The notes under the pieces: generated by a model
The model's input: the letters and a program-made list of their open reading frames with translations, nothing else
What the model was told of the DNA's origin: nothing
The model's database searches: none
Program-made: the position numbers and the translations under genes
Shown here: positions 1-6,568 of the stretch, in pieces
How the letters are laid out: each line of letters starts with the position of its first letter
Position numbering within the stretch: position 1 is the stretch's first letter
From: Pedosphaera sp.
Lineage (GTDB): Bacteria > Verrucomicrobiota > Verrucomicrobiia > Limisphaerales > SIAT01
NCBI GenBank assembly: GCA_009691645.1
Contig: SIAT01000017.1
Span: forward strand, 1 to 17,249
DNA length: 17,249 nt
Reading direction: 5' to 3'

Positions 1-2
1 GC

Positions 3-1298
3 GGCCTGTCTTTCAGCAACACACTCGCCACGGCGAATTTCACCGGGGGCGCGCCGGTCAGCGCCGGCAGCTTCAAGGTCAACGGTGTCACCATCTCCTA
101 CACATCCACGTCCACGGTGAAGGATGTGATCAGCTCGATCAACACCGCCGCCACCGGAGTCACAGCAAACTACGATGCCATCAACGACCGATTCACAATC
201 ATCAATAAAATCGAAGGCGATGTGGGCATCGCGCTGGAGGATGTGACCGGTGATTTTCTCGCCAAAACCAAATTGCTCAACGCCAGCGGCGGCGTGCTGC
301 AGCGTGGCCAGAACCTGCTCTACCGGATCAATGGCGGCGCCGTGCTCAGCAGTCAGACCAACATTGCTTCGGAAAACAGCCACGGCATCACCGGCCTGAG
401 TGTCACCGCGAGCAGGGCCAATGGAGCCAGCAAGGTGAGTGGCATCAGCTCCAACGTGATCTCGACCACCGCGACACACGGCTACGCGACCGGCAACGCG
501 GTTTCCCTGCATTCACTCGGCACCGTCCCGAGCGGCCTCAGCACCGCCGCCACGTACTACACACGCGTGTTGAGCGCGACCAGTTACTCTCTGCACAACA
601 CGGAAAGTGATGCCGCTGCGGGCGCAAATGCAGTGACGATCTCCAACGGCGGCACAGGCGATAATTTCTTCCTCGGCGCGAACCCAGTCGCGGCATCTAT
701 TTCTGTCTCGGGCGATCTTGATAGAATCAAAGGGACTATCGCGGCCTACGTGGACCAATACAACAAGGTCCAAGCCATGATCGACACGAACACGGCGAGC
801 ATCACCGATTCAAAAGGCAAAGTAACCCGCGGCCCGCTGGCCAACGATCGCATCGTCCTCGAGTTTTCCACCAGTATCCGCTCCAAAACGAGCGGGGACG
901 TGGCTGGGATCACCGGCAGTTTGAAGCGTCTGGAGTCGATCGGTTACACAGGCAGCGGCTACAACAACCAGTTGACCCTCACCAATGCCACGGGACTGAA
1001 CACCGCGCTGATGAGCAACATCAACGATGTGAAAGCGCTTTTCACCAATACCACCAATGGTCTCGGCAATTCGTTGAACACCTATCTCGACACCGTCTCG
1101 AACGATGTCACCGGCACGCTATTTTCCGCCCGTGCCAGCCTCACCACTCAATCCAAATCCATCGATACACAGATCGAGGATATGGAGCGGCGCGTCCTCG
1201 CCAACCGACAACGGCTGAAGAACAGCTTCGTGGCGATGGAGCAGGCACAGGCGAAAATCAATCAGCAGATGGATTTCATCTCCAAGCGGTTCACCTGA
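3..1298 (+). CDS. fliD: Flagellar filament cap protein FliD, 5' end missing
   Basis: FliD (HAP2) caps the growing filament and guides flagellin folding outside the cell. The frame is open from the first bases of the window, so the N-terminus lies upstream; 431 residues are visible. The first visible part carries the family pattern of a short strand motif followed by a helix and GVTANYD (FKVNGVTI, then VKDVISSIN). The segment ISVSGDLDRIKGTIAAYV at about 702-755 matches the conserved FliD region before the D/N-rich helix. The last 100 residues are a typical FliD C-terminal coiled coil, with VKALF, TQSKSIDTQIEDMERR and FVAMEQAQAKINQQ. An extra domain of about 80 residues (about 438-680) interrupts the family pattern. 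The stop codon overlaps the next gene's ATG by one base. The valine codon at 117 could be read as a GTG start but is clearly internal. Confidence 0.93.
   Translation, partial: GLSFSNTLATANFTGGAPVSAGSFKVNGVTISYTSTSTVKDVISSINTAATGVTANYDAINDRFTIINKIEGDVGIALEDVTGDFLAKTKLLNASGGVLQRGQNLLYRINGGAVLSSQTNIASENSHGITGLSVTASRANGASKVSGISSNVISTTATHGYATGNAVSLHSLGTVPSGLSTAATYYTRVLSATSYSLHNTESDAAAGANAVTISNGGTGDNFFLGANPVAASISVSGDLDRIKGTIAAYVDQYNKVQAMIDTNTASITDSKGKVTRGPLANDRIVLEFSTSIRSKTSGDVAGITGSLKRLESIGYTGSGYNNQLTLTNATGLNTALMSNINDVKALFTNTTNGLGNSLNTYLDTVSNDVTGTLFSARASLTTQSKSIDTQIEDMERRVLANRQRLKNSFVAMEQAQAKINQQMDFISKRFT
438..680 (+). other. Inserted module in FliD resembling repeats of phage tail/structural proteins
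   Basis: Within fliD, between GLSVTASRA and ASISVSGDLDRI, about 80 residues do not belong to the usual FliD domain pattern. They contain THGYATGNAV, GTVPSGLS, TYYTRVLSATSYSLH and a closing glycine-rich GGTGDNFF. This order (an HG-x-TG-x-V strand, then lP-x-GLS, then YY, then a strand ending in GTG) is what I associate with a small beta module found in phage tail and other virion proteins. The family resemblance comes from memory of the pattern, not from a search. The module would project from the outer face of the cap, where FliD proteins vary most. Base composition is similar to the surrounding gene. Confidence 0.5.
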
Positions 1299-2074
1299 TG
1301 CCGGCCTTTCAAATGAAACCCATCCGATTTCAAAAACCCTCCCGCGTTCTACTGGCAGCGATGGCCGCCGTCGCGTTGCTCCACACCGGTTGCGAATCGT
1401 TGGAAGACGCCTTCTCGCCCGCGGTTCAAGGCCCATTTTACACGCCAGCGAATGTCATCCTCACCGGCCTCCAGCTGCCAGCGAATGTGCGGCGCGTGGC
1501 TGTGTTGCCGATGACCACGGCTCTGGGCAATCAAGCCGCGAAAAATGGCGCGGAAACTATCGAGCCGCTGTTGCTGGATGAATTGGCCAAAGCTCGGCTC
1601 TTCGAGGTGGTGCGCATCACGCCGGAACGGCTGATGGCTCTCGCTGGGAAACCGGCATTACGCGCGGATGATAGACTACCGCCCGATTTGCTCGAGAGAC
1701 TGAGCGAGGAAACGGCCTGCCACGCTTTCCTGTTCACTGAATTGACCGTTTATCGGGCTTACCCGCCACTGGCCATCGGTTGGAAGATCTCCCTTTTCAG
1801 CCTTTCCGATGGTCAATTACTTTGGTCATTGGATGAGCAGTTCGATGCCGGCATGCCCAGTGTAGCCAACGGCGCCCGGCGCCATCTGCGCCACCATCAA
1901 GCCACCGCTTCAGCCATGCTGCGCGAAACGCCCATCCTCAATTCGCCAGCCAGTTTCGCCCGCTACACCATCAGTGCGGCGACCGAGACGATGCGCCCGC
2001 TGCCGGCCCTTCCAAAAAAATCTAAAGAAATTCCTAAAGAAGCTCCTAAACCTGCCGAGAAGCCTAACAGGTAA
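1298..2074 (+). CDS. Predicted exported (lipo)protein with CsgG/LpoB-like domain, function unknown
   Basis: This 258-residue protein begins with a basic n-region, a hydrophobic stretch (VLLAAMAAVALL) and LHTGC, so it is probably exported. Cys32 could be lipidated, although His at position -3 is atypical for a lipobox. The body starts with RRVAVLPM and continues with a helix and LFEVVRI, then ACHAFLFTELTVYRAYPPLAIGWK and DGQLLWSLDEQFDA. This arrangement resembles the LpoB/CsgG/GNA1162-type fold of outer-membrane lipoproteins. The C-terminus is a Lys/Pro/Glu-rich tail, encoded by a noticeably A-rich stretch (about 2010-2070), probably unstructured. The ATG overlaps the fliD stop, suggesting coupled translation. 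A second ATG at 1313 would give a more standard signal peptide. A role in an outer-membrane flagellar accessory structure, comparable to Vibrio FlgO/FlgP, is only a guess from context. Confidence 0.75.
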   Translation: MPAFQMKPIRFQKPSRVLLAAMAAVALLHTGCESLEDAFSPAVQGPFYTPANVILTGLQLPANVRRVAVLPMTTALGNQAAKNGAETIEPLLLDELAKARLFEVVRITPERLMALAGKPALRADDRLPPDLLERLSEETACHAFLFTELTVYRAYPPLAIGWKISLFSLSDGQLLWSLDEQFDAGMPSVANGARRHLRHHQATASAMLRETPILNSPASFARYTISAATETMRPLPALPKKSKEIPKEAPKPAEKPNR

Positions 2075-2176
2075 TCCCATCAGGGCAGAAACCCACTCGG
2101 GAACAGACTCGGGAATACGAAGACAAAAAGAATTTGTAACTTACTGGTGGCCGTTTAGATTCCACCACTGACAGCG

Positions 2177-2482
2177 ATGAAAGAAGTAAACCTCAACTCC
2201 GTCAACTCGACCTTGGCCGCCCAGCGGACGTCGCAGGCTTCGGCCAGCGCCTCCGCCGCCAAGGCAGAGGTGGCGTCGGCCATCCCGATCGACACGGTTG
2301 AGACTCACGCTGCTCCAGTACCCGATTTCAAGCAGGCCGAGCAGGAGATGGAAGCGCGTTACATCCTCCATCGCTCCCGCTTGGAAAAAGAGGTCAATGG
2401 CCCGGACTACCCCCCGGCGGAAGCGATCGATCGCCTGGCCCGACTTCTGGCCTCTCAATCCCTGCCCTTCAAAGAGAAGTAA
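2177..2482 (+). CDS. Small hypothetical protein, possibly FlgM-like
   Basis: This 101-residue protein has an Ala/Ser-rich, probably disordered first half (about residues 1-45). The helical C-terminal half contains ARYILHRSRLEKEV, then NGPDYPPAEAIDRLARLL. The C-terminal layout (a charged helix, then NG, about eight residues, then I-x-x-L-A-x-x-L) recalls the C-terminal sigma-28-binding half of FlgM, and FlgM is also about 100 residues with a disordered N-terminus. The similarity is weak and could be chance. The gene sits where many bacteria place flaG between fliD and fliS, but it lacks the FlaG C-terminal signature. A 102-bp gap separates it from the preceding gene. I do not recognise it with confidence. 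Confidence 0.65.
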   Translation: MKEVNLNSVNSTLAAQRTSQASASASAAKAEVASAIPIDTVETHAAPVPDFKQAEQEMEARYILHRSRLEKEVNGPDYPPAEAIDRLARLLASQSLPFKEK

Positions 2483-2507
2483 GCGCGTAGCGCATCGCTC
2501 CCCTTAT

Positions 2508-2523
2508 CGGCACAGGACGTGCT
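2508..2523 (+). promoter_or_regulatory. Predicted sigma-54 -24/-12 promoter for fliS
   Basis: CGGCAC-N5-GTGCT matches the sigma-54 consensus TGGCAC-N5-TTGCW, with the invariant GG and GC at the correct 10-nt separation. Extrapolating 12 nt from the -12 C gives a start site near 2534, only 3 nt before the fliS ATG at 2537. The same element, with the same distance to the ATG, precedes flgF. The core is also an inverted repeat, GCAC-N5-GTGC, so a repressor site or small hairpin is the alternative reading. Confidence 0.6.
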
Positions 2524-2536
2524 TTGATGGAAGGTG

Positions 2537-2986
2537 ATGAGTTATGCCAACCGGCTACAGACTTACAAGGTTTCCGCGGTTCACACCGCTTCTCCGGGCG
2601 CGCTTGTGGTGATGCTCTTCGATGGCGCCATCAAGTATCTCAACATCGCCCTCAAGACCTTCGACTCGACCGATCCGCTGGAGTTCAACCTCACGATCCA
2701 CACCAATCTCACGAAGACGCAGGAGATCGTCCGTGAGCTGAACGCCGCTTTGGACCCCGAAAAAGGGGGCGCGTTGGGAAATCGGATGTCGAGTCTGTAC
2801 GAGTATTTCGACCGACGCCTGCACGAGGCCAACATGAAGAAAGACAAGGCCATCATCGAAGAAGTGTTGCGCCACATCTCAGGACTTCGCGACGCGTGGA
2901 ACCAAAGTCTGCTCAAAGAGAGCCAAGCCCAGGCCGATAAAAACCGCCCTCCCACTCCCAGCGACGGCCTTTCCTTATTGGGATAA
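2537..2986 (+). CDS. fliS: Flagellin export chaperone FliS
   Basis: FliS binds the C-terminal D0 helix of newly made flagellin in the cytoplasm, preventing polymerisation and helping deliver it to the export gate. The 149-residue protein shows the family pattern throughout: an early QTYK-x-SAVHTASPGALVVML, then FDGAIKYLNIALK, a central helix ending IVRELNAALDPEKGGALG, then LYEYFDRRLHEAN and a last helix with LRDAW. The tail after about residue 125 is polar and proline-rich. ATG 2537 was chosen because it sits the usual few residues before the conserved Tyr; an in-frame GTG lies one codon upstream (2534). The purine-rich GGAAGG immediately before is too close to be an ordinary ribosome-binding site. 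It starts a two-gene unit with the downstream FliT-like gene. Confidence 0.95.
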   Translation: MSYANRLQTYKVSAVHTASPGALVVMLFDGAIKYLNIALKTFDSTDPLEFNLTIHTNLTKTQEIVRELNAALDPEKGGALGNRMSSLYEYFDRRLHEANMKKDKAIIEEVLRHISGLRDAWNQSLLKESQAQADKNRPPTPSDGLSLLG

Positions 2987-2990
2987 TGCG

Positions 2991-3380
2991 ATGGCAAAGC
3001 CTCTTCCAACTCCATTTTCAGACGAGTTACTGTTGGCCAATTTGGAGAAATGGCGGCATCTGACTCACGCCGAAGCCGCAGCCATCGCCGCGCAAGATTG
3101 GGACGCGCTTCGCAGGCATCAGGATGAAAAAGCCGCGTTGCGATTGCGGTTCGAATCCGTGATCAGTTCGCCAACCGACACGCCTGCCACCAACGAAGCC
3201 GCACGGCAACTCGCCAGCGAACTGTACACTCTCGAACACGCCAACCGCGCCCAACTCGCCATCGAGATCCGCAAGGTGAAAGACCAACTCACCGGCGACG
3301 ACCGCTCGCTCCACACGCTCGGACAGGTCCGCAAAGCCTACGCCAGCACCAACCAGTCGTCTTGGGAAACCTACAGTTGA
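2991..3380 (+). CDS. FliT/FlgN-like small helical protein, probable export chaperone
   Basis: This 129-residue cytoplasmic protein has no signal peptide or membrane segment and is predicted to be almost entirely helical. Its N-terminal part (LEKWRHLTHAEAAAIAAQ, then DWDALRRHQDEKAALR) follows the heptad-like pattern of FliT/FlgN chaperones, where one helix carries a run such as aI-x-x-x-D-W-x-x-L-x-x-x-Q-x-x-K. A second long helix runs from about residue 65 to 115. It begins 4 nt after the fliS stop, the usual place for fliT, whose product escorts the cap protein FliD encoded just upstream. Primary sequence conservation in this family is low, so the name is inferred from position, length and helical pattern. 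Confidence 0.7.
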   Translation: MAKPLPTPFSDELLLANLEKWRHLTHAEAAAIAAQDWDALRRHQDEKAALRLRFESVISSPTDTPATNEAARQLASELYTLEHANRAQLAIEIRKVKDQLTGDDRSLHTLGQVRKAYASTNQSSWETYS

Positions 3381-3506
3381 AGCCCGCGACGGCCGATAGA
3401 TTGCGCCCACCCCGTTCTCCTTTGGCATTTCTTTCCGGTCTTCAATTTCCTCTTTCCTCGCCCTCTTCATCTGCCTTCAAATCAGTTTCTCAAAAACCAT
3501 CCAAAC

Positions 3507-3527
3507 CAACTGAAATCACCTCAGTTG
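3507..3527. promoter_or_regulatory. Inverted repeat, candidate activator-binding site upstream of flgF
   Basis: CAACTGA-N7-TCAGTTG is a perfect 7-bp inverted repeat spanning 21 bp. Its centre lies about 107 nt before the predicted flgF transcription start, in the range where NtrC-type activators usually bind. No matching copy was seen upstream of fliS, which weakens the case. It is not followed by a T-run, so it is a poor terminator candidate. Confidence 0.35.
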
Positions 3528-3597
3528 TATTGAAACCGAGCCGCTTGTCCGAGGCCGCTCCCAAACTTGATCCCACGCTCCCTGCTCCGGCTCTCTA

Positions 3598-3613
3598 TGG
3601 CACACATCGTGCT
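3598..3613 (+). promoter_or_regulatory. Predicted sigma-54 -24/-12 promoter for the flgF operon
   Basis: TGGCAC-N5-GTGCT matches TGGCAC-N5-TTGCW with a single mismatch in the -12 block, and GG/GC are correctly spaced. The predicted start is about 3624, 3 nt before the flgF ATG. The element shares GGCACANNNCGTGCTTTGA with the one before fliS. It lies at the head of a 14-gene run that itself encodes a sigma-54 activator. Confidence 0.65.
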
Positions 3614-3626
3614 TTGACGACCGTGA

Positions 3627-4379
3627 ATGAATGTAAGTTTGTACCAAGCTGCCGCCGCGATGGAGGGCAATCTTCGCCGCCAGCAGATGATTGCGGAGAA
3701 CTTGGCCGCCGGTGCCATTCCCGGATTCAAGAAGCTGGACATGTCCTTCTCGGCGATGGAGCCGGGCCTCTTTGAGAAGGGGTTGAACGCAGCTTCTGCG
3801 CAGCAGCTGCGCTACTCTTTCCCCGCTTTTAATTCCCAGACGAACTTCACTCAAGGCGGCATGCGGCCGACCAACGTGCCAACCGATGTGGCGATCGATG
3901 GCCCGGCCTTCTTCGGTGTGCAGGGTCCCAACGGCACGGTGTACACGCGCGACGGCGAATTCCGCACCGGTCCCACTGGCCAACTTACGACGAAAGAGGG
4001 TTACCCCGTCCTCGGAATGGGCGGGCCAATCCAGCTCGATGCGCAGAACGCGACGCCCATCTCCATCTCTTCCACCGGCGAAGTGACACAGAACGGCGTC
4101 GCCCGCGGGCGGTTGCAGCTCGTGGAGTTCGCCGATCTCAGCCAGCTCCGCCGCATCAACAACGGTTATTACGCGGACTCGGGCAACCAAGCCAAGCCGG
4201 CCGATGCCGCGAGCAGCACGTTGCGCCAAGGTCACCTCGAATTTTCCAACACCACGCCCTCGCACGAGATGAGCGATCTGATGATGACTCTCCGCCATTT
4301 CGAAGCGAACCAGCGCGTCATCCAGATGCAGGACGAGCGGCTCGGCCGCATAATCCAGGAACTCTCCAACCCGACCTAA
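3627..4379 (+). CDS. flgF: Flagellar basal-body rod protein FlgF
   Basis: FlgF forms part of the distal flagellar rod in the periplasm and is exported through the flagellar type III system without a cleaved signal. The 250-residue protein has the rod/hook N-terminal motif (LYQAAAAMEGNLRRQQMI, then AENLAAGAIPGFK), a central FlgE/F/G-type segment (VAIDGPAFFGVQGPNG, then YTRDGEFRTGPTGQL), and the C-terminal coiled-coil motif MSDLMMTLRHFEANQRVIQ. The canonical N-terminal NNLAN is altered to ENLAA. The start is fixed by alignment of MNVSLYQAAAAM with FlgG (MLRALYSSASGM). Assignment to FlgF rather than another rod protein rests on length, position directly before flgG, and lower conservation than FlgG. 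It is the first gene of the long operon and follows a predicted sigma-54 promoter. Confidence 0.9.
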   Translation: MNVSLYQAAAAMEGNLRRQQMIAENLAAGAIPGFKKLDMSFSAMEPGLFEKGLNAASAQQLRYSFPAFNSQTNFTQGGMRPTNVPTDVAIDGPAFFGVQGPNGTVYTRDGEFRTGPTGQLTTKEGYPVLGMGGPIQLDAQNATPISISSTGEVTQNGVARGRLQLVEFADLSQLRRINNGYYADSGNQAKPADAASSTLRQGHLEFSNTTPSHEMSDLMMTLRHFEANQRVIQMQDERLGRIIQELSNPT

Positions 4380-4388
4380 CGACTATTT

Positions 4389-5171
4389 ATGTTACGCGCC
4401 CTCTACTCCTCCGCCTCGGGAATGCAGTCCCAGCAGATGAACCTCGACGTCATCGCCAACAACTTGGCGAACGTCAACACCACCGGCTTCAAGAAGAGCA
4501 AGATCGAGTTCCAAGATCTGCTCTACCAGACGAACAAGCAGCCGGGCGCCGACGCGGGCGCAGGCAATCAGATCCCGACCGGCATCCAAATCGGCCACGG
4601 CTCACGCCCTGTCTCCACCTCGCGCCTCTTCACCACCGGTGAACTCACGCAGACTGGTGAGAAGATGGACGTCGCCATCGCCGGCGACGGTTTCTTCGAA
4701 GTGCAGATGCCCGACGGCACACGCGCCTTCACACGCGACGGCGGTTTCAAAGTCGATTCCAACGGCCGCGTGGTAACCAGCGATGGCATGCCGGTGGTCG
4801 GTTTCCCGTCCATCCAGCCCGGGACCACCGCCGTCACCATCTCGGCCAGCGGCAGCATCTCGGTGAAGGTCGGCGAGCAGGCGCCGCAATCCTCGCAGCT
4901 CTCGCTCGTACGTTTCACCAACCCCGCCGGTCTCCAGACCATCGGCCGAAATCTCTACCGCGAATCGCCTTCTTCCGGCACGGCCGAGACAGGCCAGCCT
5001 GCCCAGAACGGTTTCGGCGAGCTTTCTCAAGGCTTCCTCGAAATGTCCAACGTGAAGGTCGTCGAAGAAATGGTGAACCTCATCATGGCCCAGCGCGCCT
5101 ACGAAATTAACTCCAAGGCCATTCAAGCGGCCGACGAGATGATGCAGCAGAGCAACAACCTCCGCCGCTAA
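4389..5171 (+). CDS. flgG: Flagellar distal rod protein FlgG
   Basis: FlgG builds most of the distal rod that crosses the peptidoglycan and P/L rings. At 260 residues the protein has the standard FlgG length. It carries the N-terminal rod motif (residues 1-35, with LDVIANNLANVNTTGFKK), the FlgG-typical loop with QDLLYQT and PGADAGAGNQIPTG (about 42-65), the central GDGFFEV and FTRDGGFKVDSNG (99-126), and the C-terminal NVKVVEEMVNLIMAQRAYE (221-239). It follows flgF by 9 nt. This is the best conserved gene of the window. Confidence 0.98.
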   Translation: MLRALYSSASGMQSQQMNLDVIANNLANVNTTGFKKSKIEFQDLLYQTNKQPGADAGAGNQIPTGIQIGHGSRPVSTSRLFTTGELTQTGEKMDVAIAGDGFFEVQMPDGTRAFTRDGGFKVDSNGRVVTSDGMPVVGFPSIQPGTTAVTISASGSISVKVGEQAPQSSQLSLVRFTNPAGLQTIGRNLYRESPSSGTAETGQPAQNGFGELSQGFLEMSNVKVVEEMVNLIMAQRAYEINSKAIQAADEMMQQSNNLRR

Positions 5172-5180
5172 TACTAATCG

Positions 5181-5948
5181 ATGAAATCCTTCGCTCTCAT
5201 CCTGCGGTTGTTGGTGGTGGCTTTGCTCGGCCCCGCCACTGCGGACCTCTCCGCACAAACCGCGCCCGCCAAACTCGCCGCCAAACCGGCCGATTCCGCC
5301 GCACCGACGCGGATGGTCGAGAGCGACGAATTGCTCGAGTTGCTCACCGCCAAGCTCGTTCCCACGCGCAAAAATGACGAGAGCGATCTGCTGCTCGAGT
5401 TCGCCCGCGAGTGGAAACCCGTTTCCGCGACCGAAGGTGAATTGAGCGTGAAGCTTCTCGAGCAGCCGACCTCCGGGCCGAATGCCTACTTCCTCGTCCG
5501 CTTCGAGTTGCTCGCCGACAAAAAGAAAGTCGGCACGTGGACCGTTTTCCTCAAAGGCAAAATGATGCGCACGGTGTGGGTCACCCGCTCGGCGGCGCAG
5601 CGCGGCGAGGATCTCGGCAAGCTCGACCTCGCGCAGGAACGCCGCGACGTGATGAATTTGCAGGGCGGTTTCTGGACCGGCCCCGGCACTGGTCCGGCTC
5701 AAAGCCTCACGCAAAATCTCTCCGCCGGCGCGATTCTCTTCGCGCGCCACACCCAACTCATGCCGGTCATCCGCCGCGGTGAACTGGTGGACGCCATCAT
5801 CTCGGACAAGGCTCTGCTCGTTCGCCTCAAAGTCGAGGTGCTGGAAGACGGTGCGCCGGGTCAATTGGTTCGCATCCGAAACAACACCACGCGGAAGGAA
5901 CTCCGCGGGAAAGTCATTAATGAAAGCACCATTCAAGTGGTTCTCTAA
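5181..5948 (+). CDS. flgA: Flagellar P-ring assembly chaperone FlgA
   Basis: FlgA is a periplasmic chaperone for assembly of FlgI into the P ring around the rod. The 255-residue protein starts with a signal peptide (MKSFALILRLLVVALLG, cleavage expected around residues 20-26). Its C-terminal third is the FlgA SAF-like domain: LSAGAILFARHTQLMPVIRRGE, the second part beginning MPVIRRGELVDAI, then LEDGAPGQLVRIRNNTTRK and a final VINESTIQVVL. The N-terminal half is less conserved, as usual in FlgA. It follows flgG by 9 nt and overlaps flgH by 29 nt, so expression of the two is probably translationally coupled. Confidence 0.9.
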   Translation: MKSFALILRLLVVALLGPATADLSAQTAPAKLAAKPADSAAPTRMVESDELLELLTAKLVPTRKNDESDLLLEFAREWKPVSATEGELSVKLLEQPTSGPNAYFLVRFELLADKKKVGTWTVFLKGKMMRTVWVTRSAAQRGEDLGKLDLAQERRDVMNLQGGFWTGPGTGPAQSLTQNLSAGAILFARHTQLMPVIRRGELVDAIISDKALLVRLKVEVLEDGAPGQLVRIRNNTTRKELRGKVINESTIQVVL

Positions 5949-6567
5949 ACCGGTCGCCGCGCTCACGCTCCTCTGTTTCGTGGCCGATGTCGGCCGCGCT
6001 GATTCGCTTTGGAGCGACGCCGTGAATCCGACTCAGTTCGGCGACAAGAAGGCGCTGGGCGTGGGCGACATCATCAATGTCATCGTGCAGGAGACCAACT
6101 CGAATCAGAAGGAGCAGAGCACCAAGACCGCCAAGGATTCCTCGGCCGACGTGGGGATGTCCAAGTTTCTTTTTCAGCCTGCGAACAGCACGATTCCGCT
6201 GACGAGTTTGCTGACGCGCGGAGGCGAGTTCCCGTCTCTGAAATTCGGCGCGACCACTGATTTCGATGGCGGCGGCAGCATCAAGAACAGCGACAATATC
6301 ACCACCCGCTTCGGCGCGCGCGTGGTCGAAGTGCTGCCCAATCGCAACCTCGTGGTCGAGGCGATGCGCCAGACTGGTTACGGCCGTGAGAATCAAACCA
6401 TCATCCTCCGCGGCGTGGTGCGGGGCGACGACATCAGCAGCAGAAACGAAGTGTACAGCTACCAACTCGCCGACTTGAGCCTGCGCTTTCACACCGCCGG
6501 CACTCTGAGCGATTCGCAAAAGAAAGGCTGGTTCACCCAGTTCTTCGATAAAATCAACCCGTTCTGA
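5920..6567 (+). CDS. flgH: Flagellar L-ring protein FlgH
   Basis: FlgH forms the outer-membrane L ring. The start chosen is ATG 5920, inside flgA, giving 215 residues. The frame is open upstream to 5779, but that extension is an out-of-frame reading of flgA and would bury the signal peptide. Family signatures are clear: GVGDIINVIVQE, FDGGGSIKNSDNITTRFGA, VVEVLPNRNLVVEA, ILRGVVRGDDISSRNEVYS and the terminal GWFTQFFDKINPF. The N-terminal signal (PVAALTLLCFVADVGRADS) lacks a recognisable lipobox: the only Cys is preceded by TLL, not by a small residue, and a signal peptidase I site after GRA looks more likely. Most FlgH proteins are lipoproteins, so this is unusual. One nucleotide separates it from flgI. 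Confidence 0.95.
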   Translation: MKAPFKWFSKPVAALTLLCFVADVGRADSLWSDAVNPTQFGDKKALGVGDIINVIVQETNSNQKEQSTKTAKDSSADVGMSKFLFQPANSTIPLTSLLTRGGEFPSLKFGATTDFDGGGSIKNSDNITTRFGARVVEVLPNRNLVVEAMRQTGYGRENQTIILRGVVRGDDISSRNEVYSYQLADLSLRFHTAGTLSDSQKKGWFTQFFDKINPF

Positions 6568-6568
6568 T

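Larger units (their letters stand above)
3381..3626 (+). other. 246-bp intergenic region with regulatory elements
   Basis: No convincing gene is present: the frames that stay open here have biased, unrecognisable translations and run into flgF out of frame. The first half is pyrimidine-rich (about 3400-3480). The region contains a 7-bp-arm inverted repeat (3507-3527) and a sigma-54-type promoter (3598-3613), which read together as the control region of the flgF operon. I see no strong intrinsic terminator after the FliT-like gene. Confidence 0.6.

Noticed and set aside
2095..2115. Direct repeat of ACTCGGGAA with 12-nt period in the gap before 2177
   Set aside because: Only two short copies; no regulatory interpretation can be supported.
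2134..2161. Possible sigma-70 promoter TTGTAA-N16-TAGATT before the small gene at 2177
   Set aside because: Only four of six matches in each box and nothing to corroborate it; kept as a weak possibility only.
3362..3775. Plus-strand open frame across the flgF upstream region
   Set aside because: It overlaps both the FliT-like gene and flgF out of frame, has proline/serine-biased translation and would cross the promoter-like element.
5779..5919. N-terminal extension of FlgH
   Set aside because: These codons are flgA read in another frame; the signal peptide and family pattern start at ATG 5920.
4602..5966. 454-codon open frame on the minus strand opposite flgG and flgA
   Set aside because: It mirrors two clear plus-strand genes in GC-rich DNA; its translation is rich in His, Glu, Gly and Arg, with no recognisable domain.
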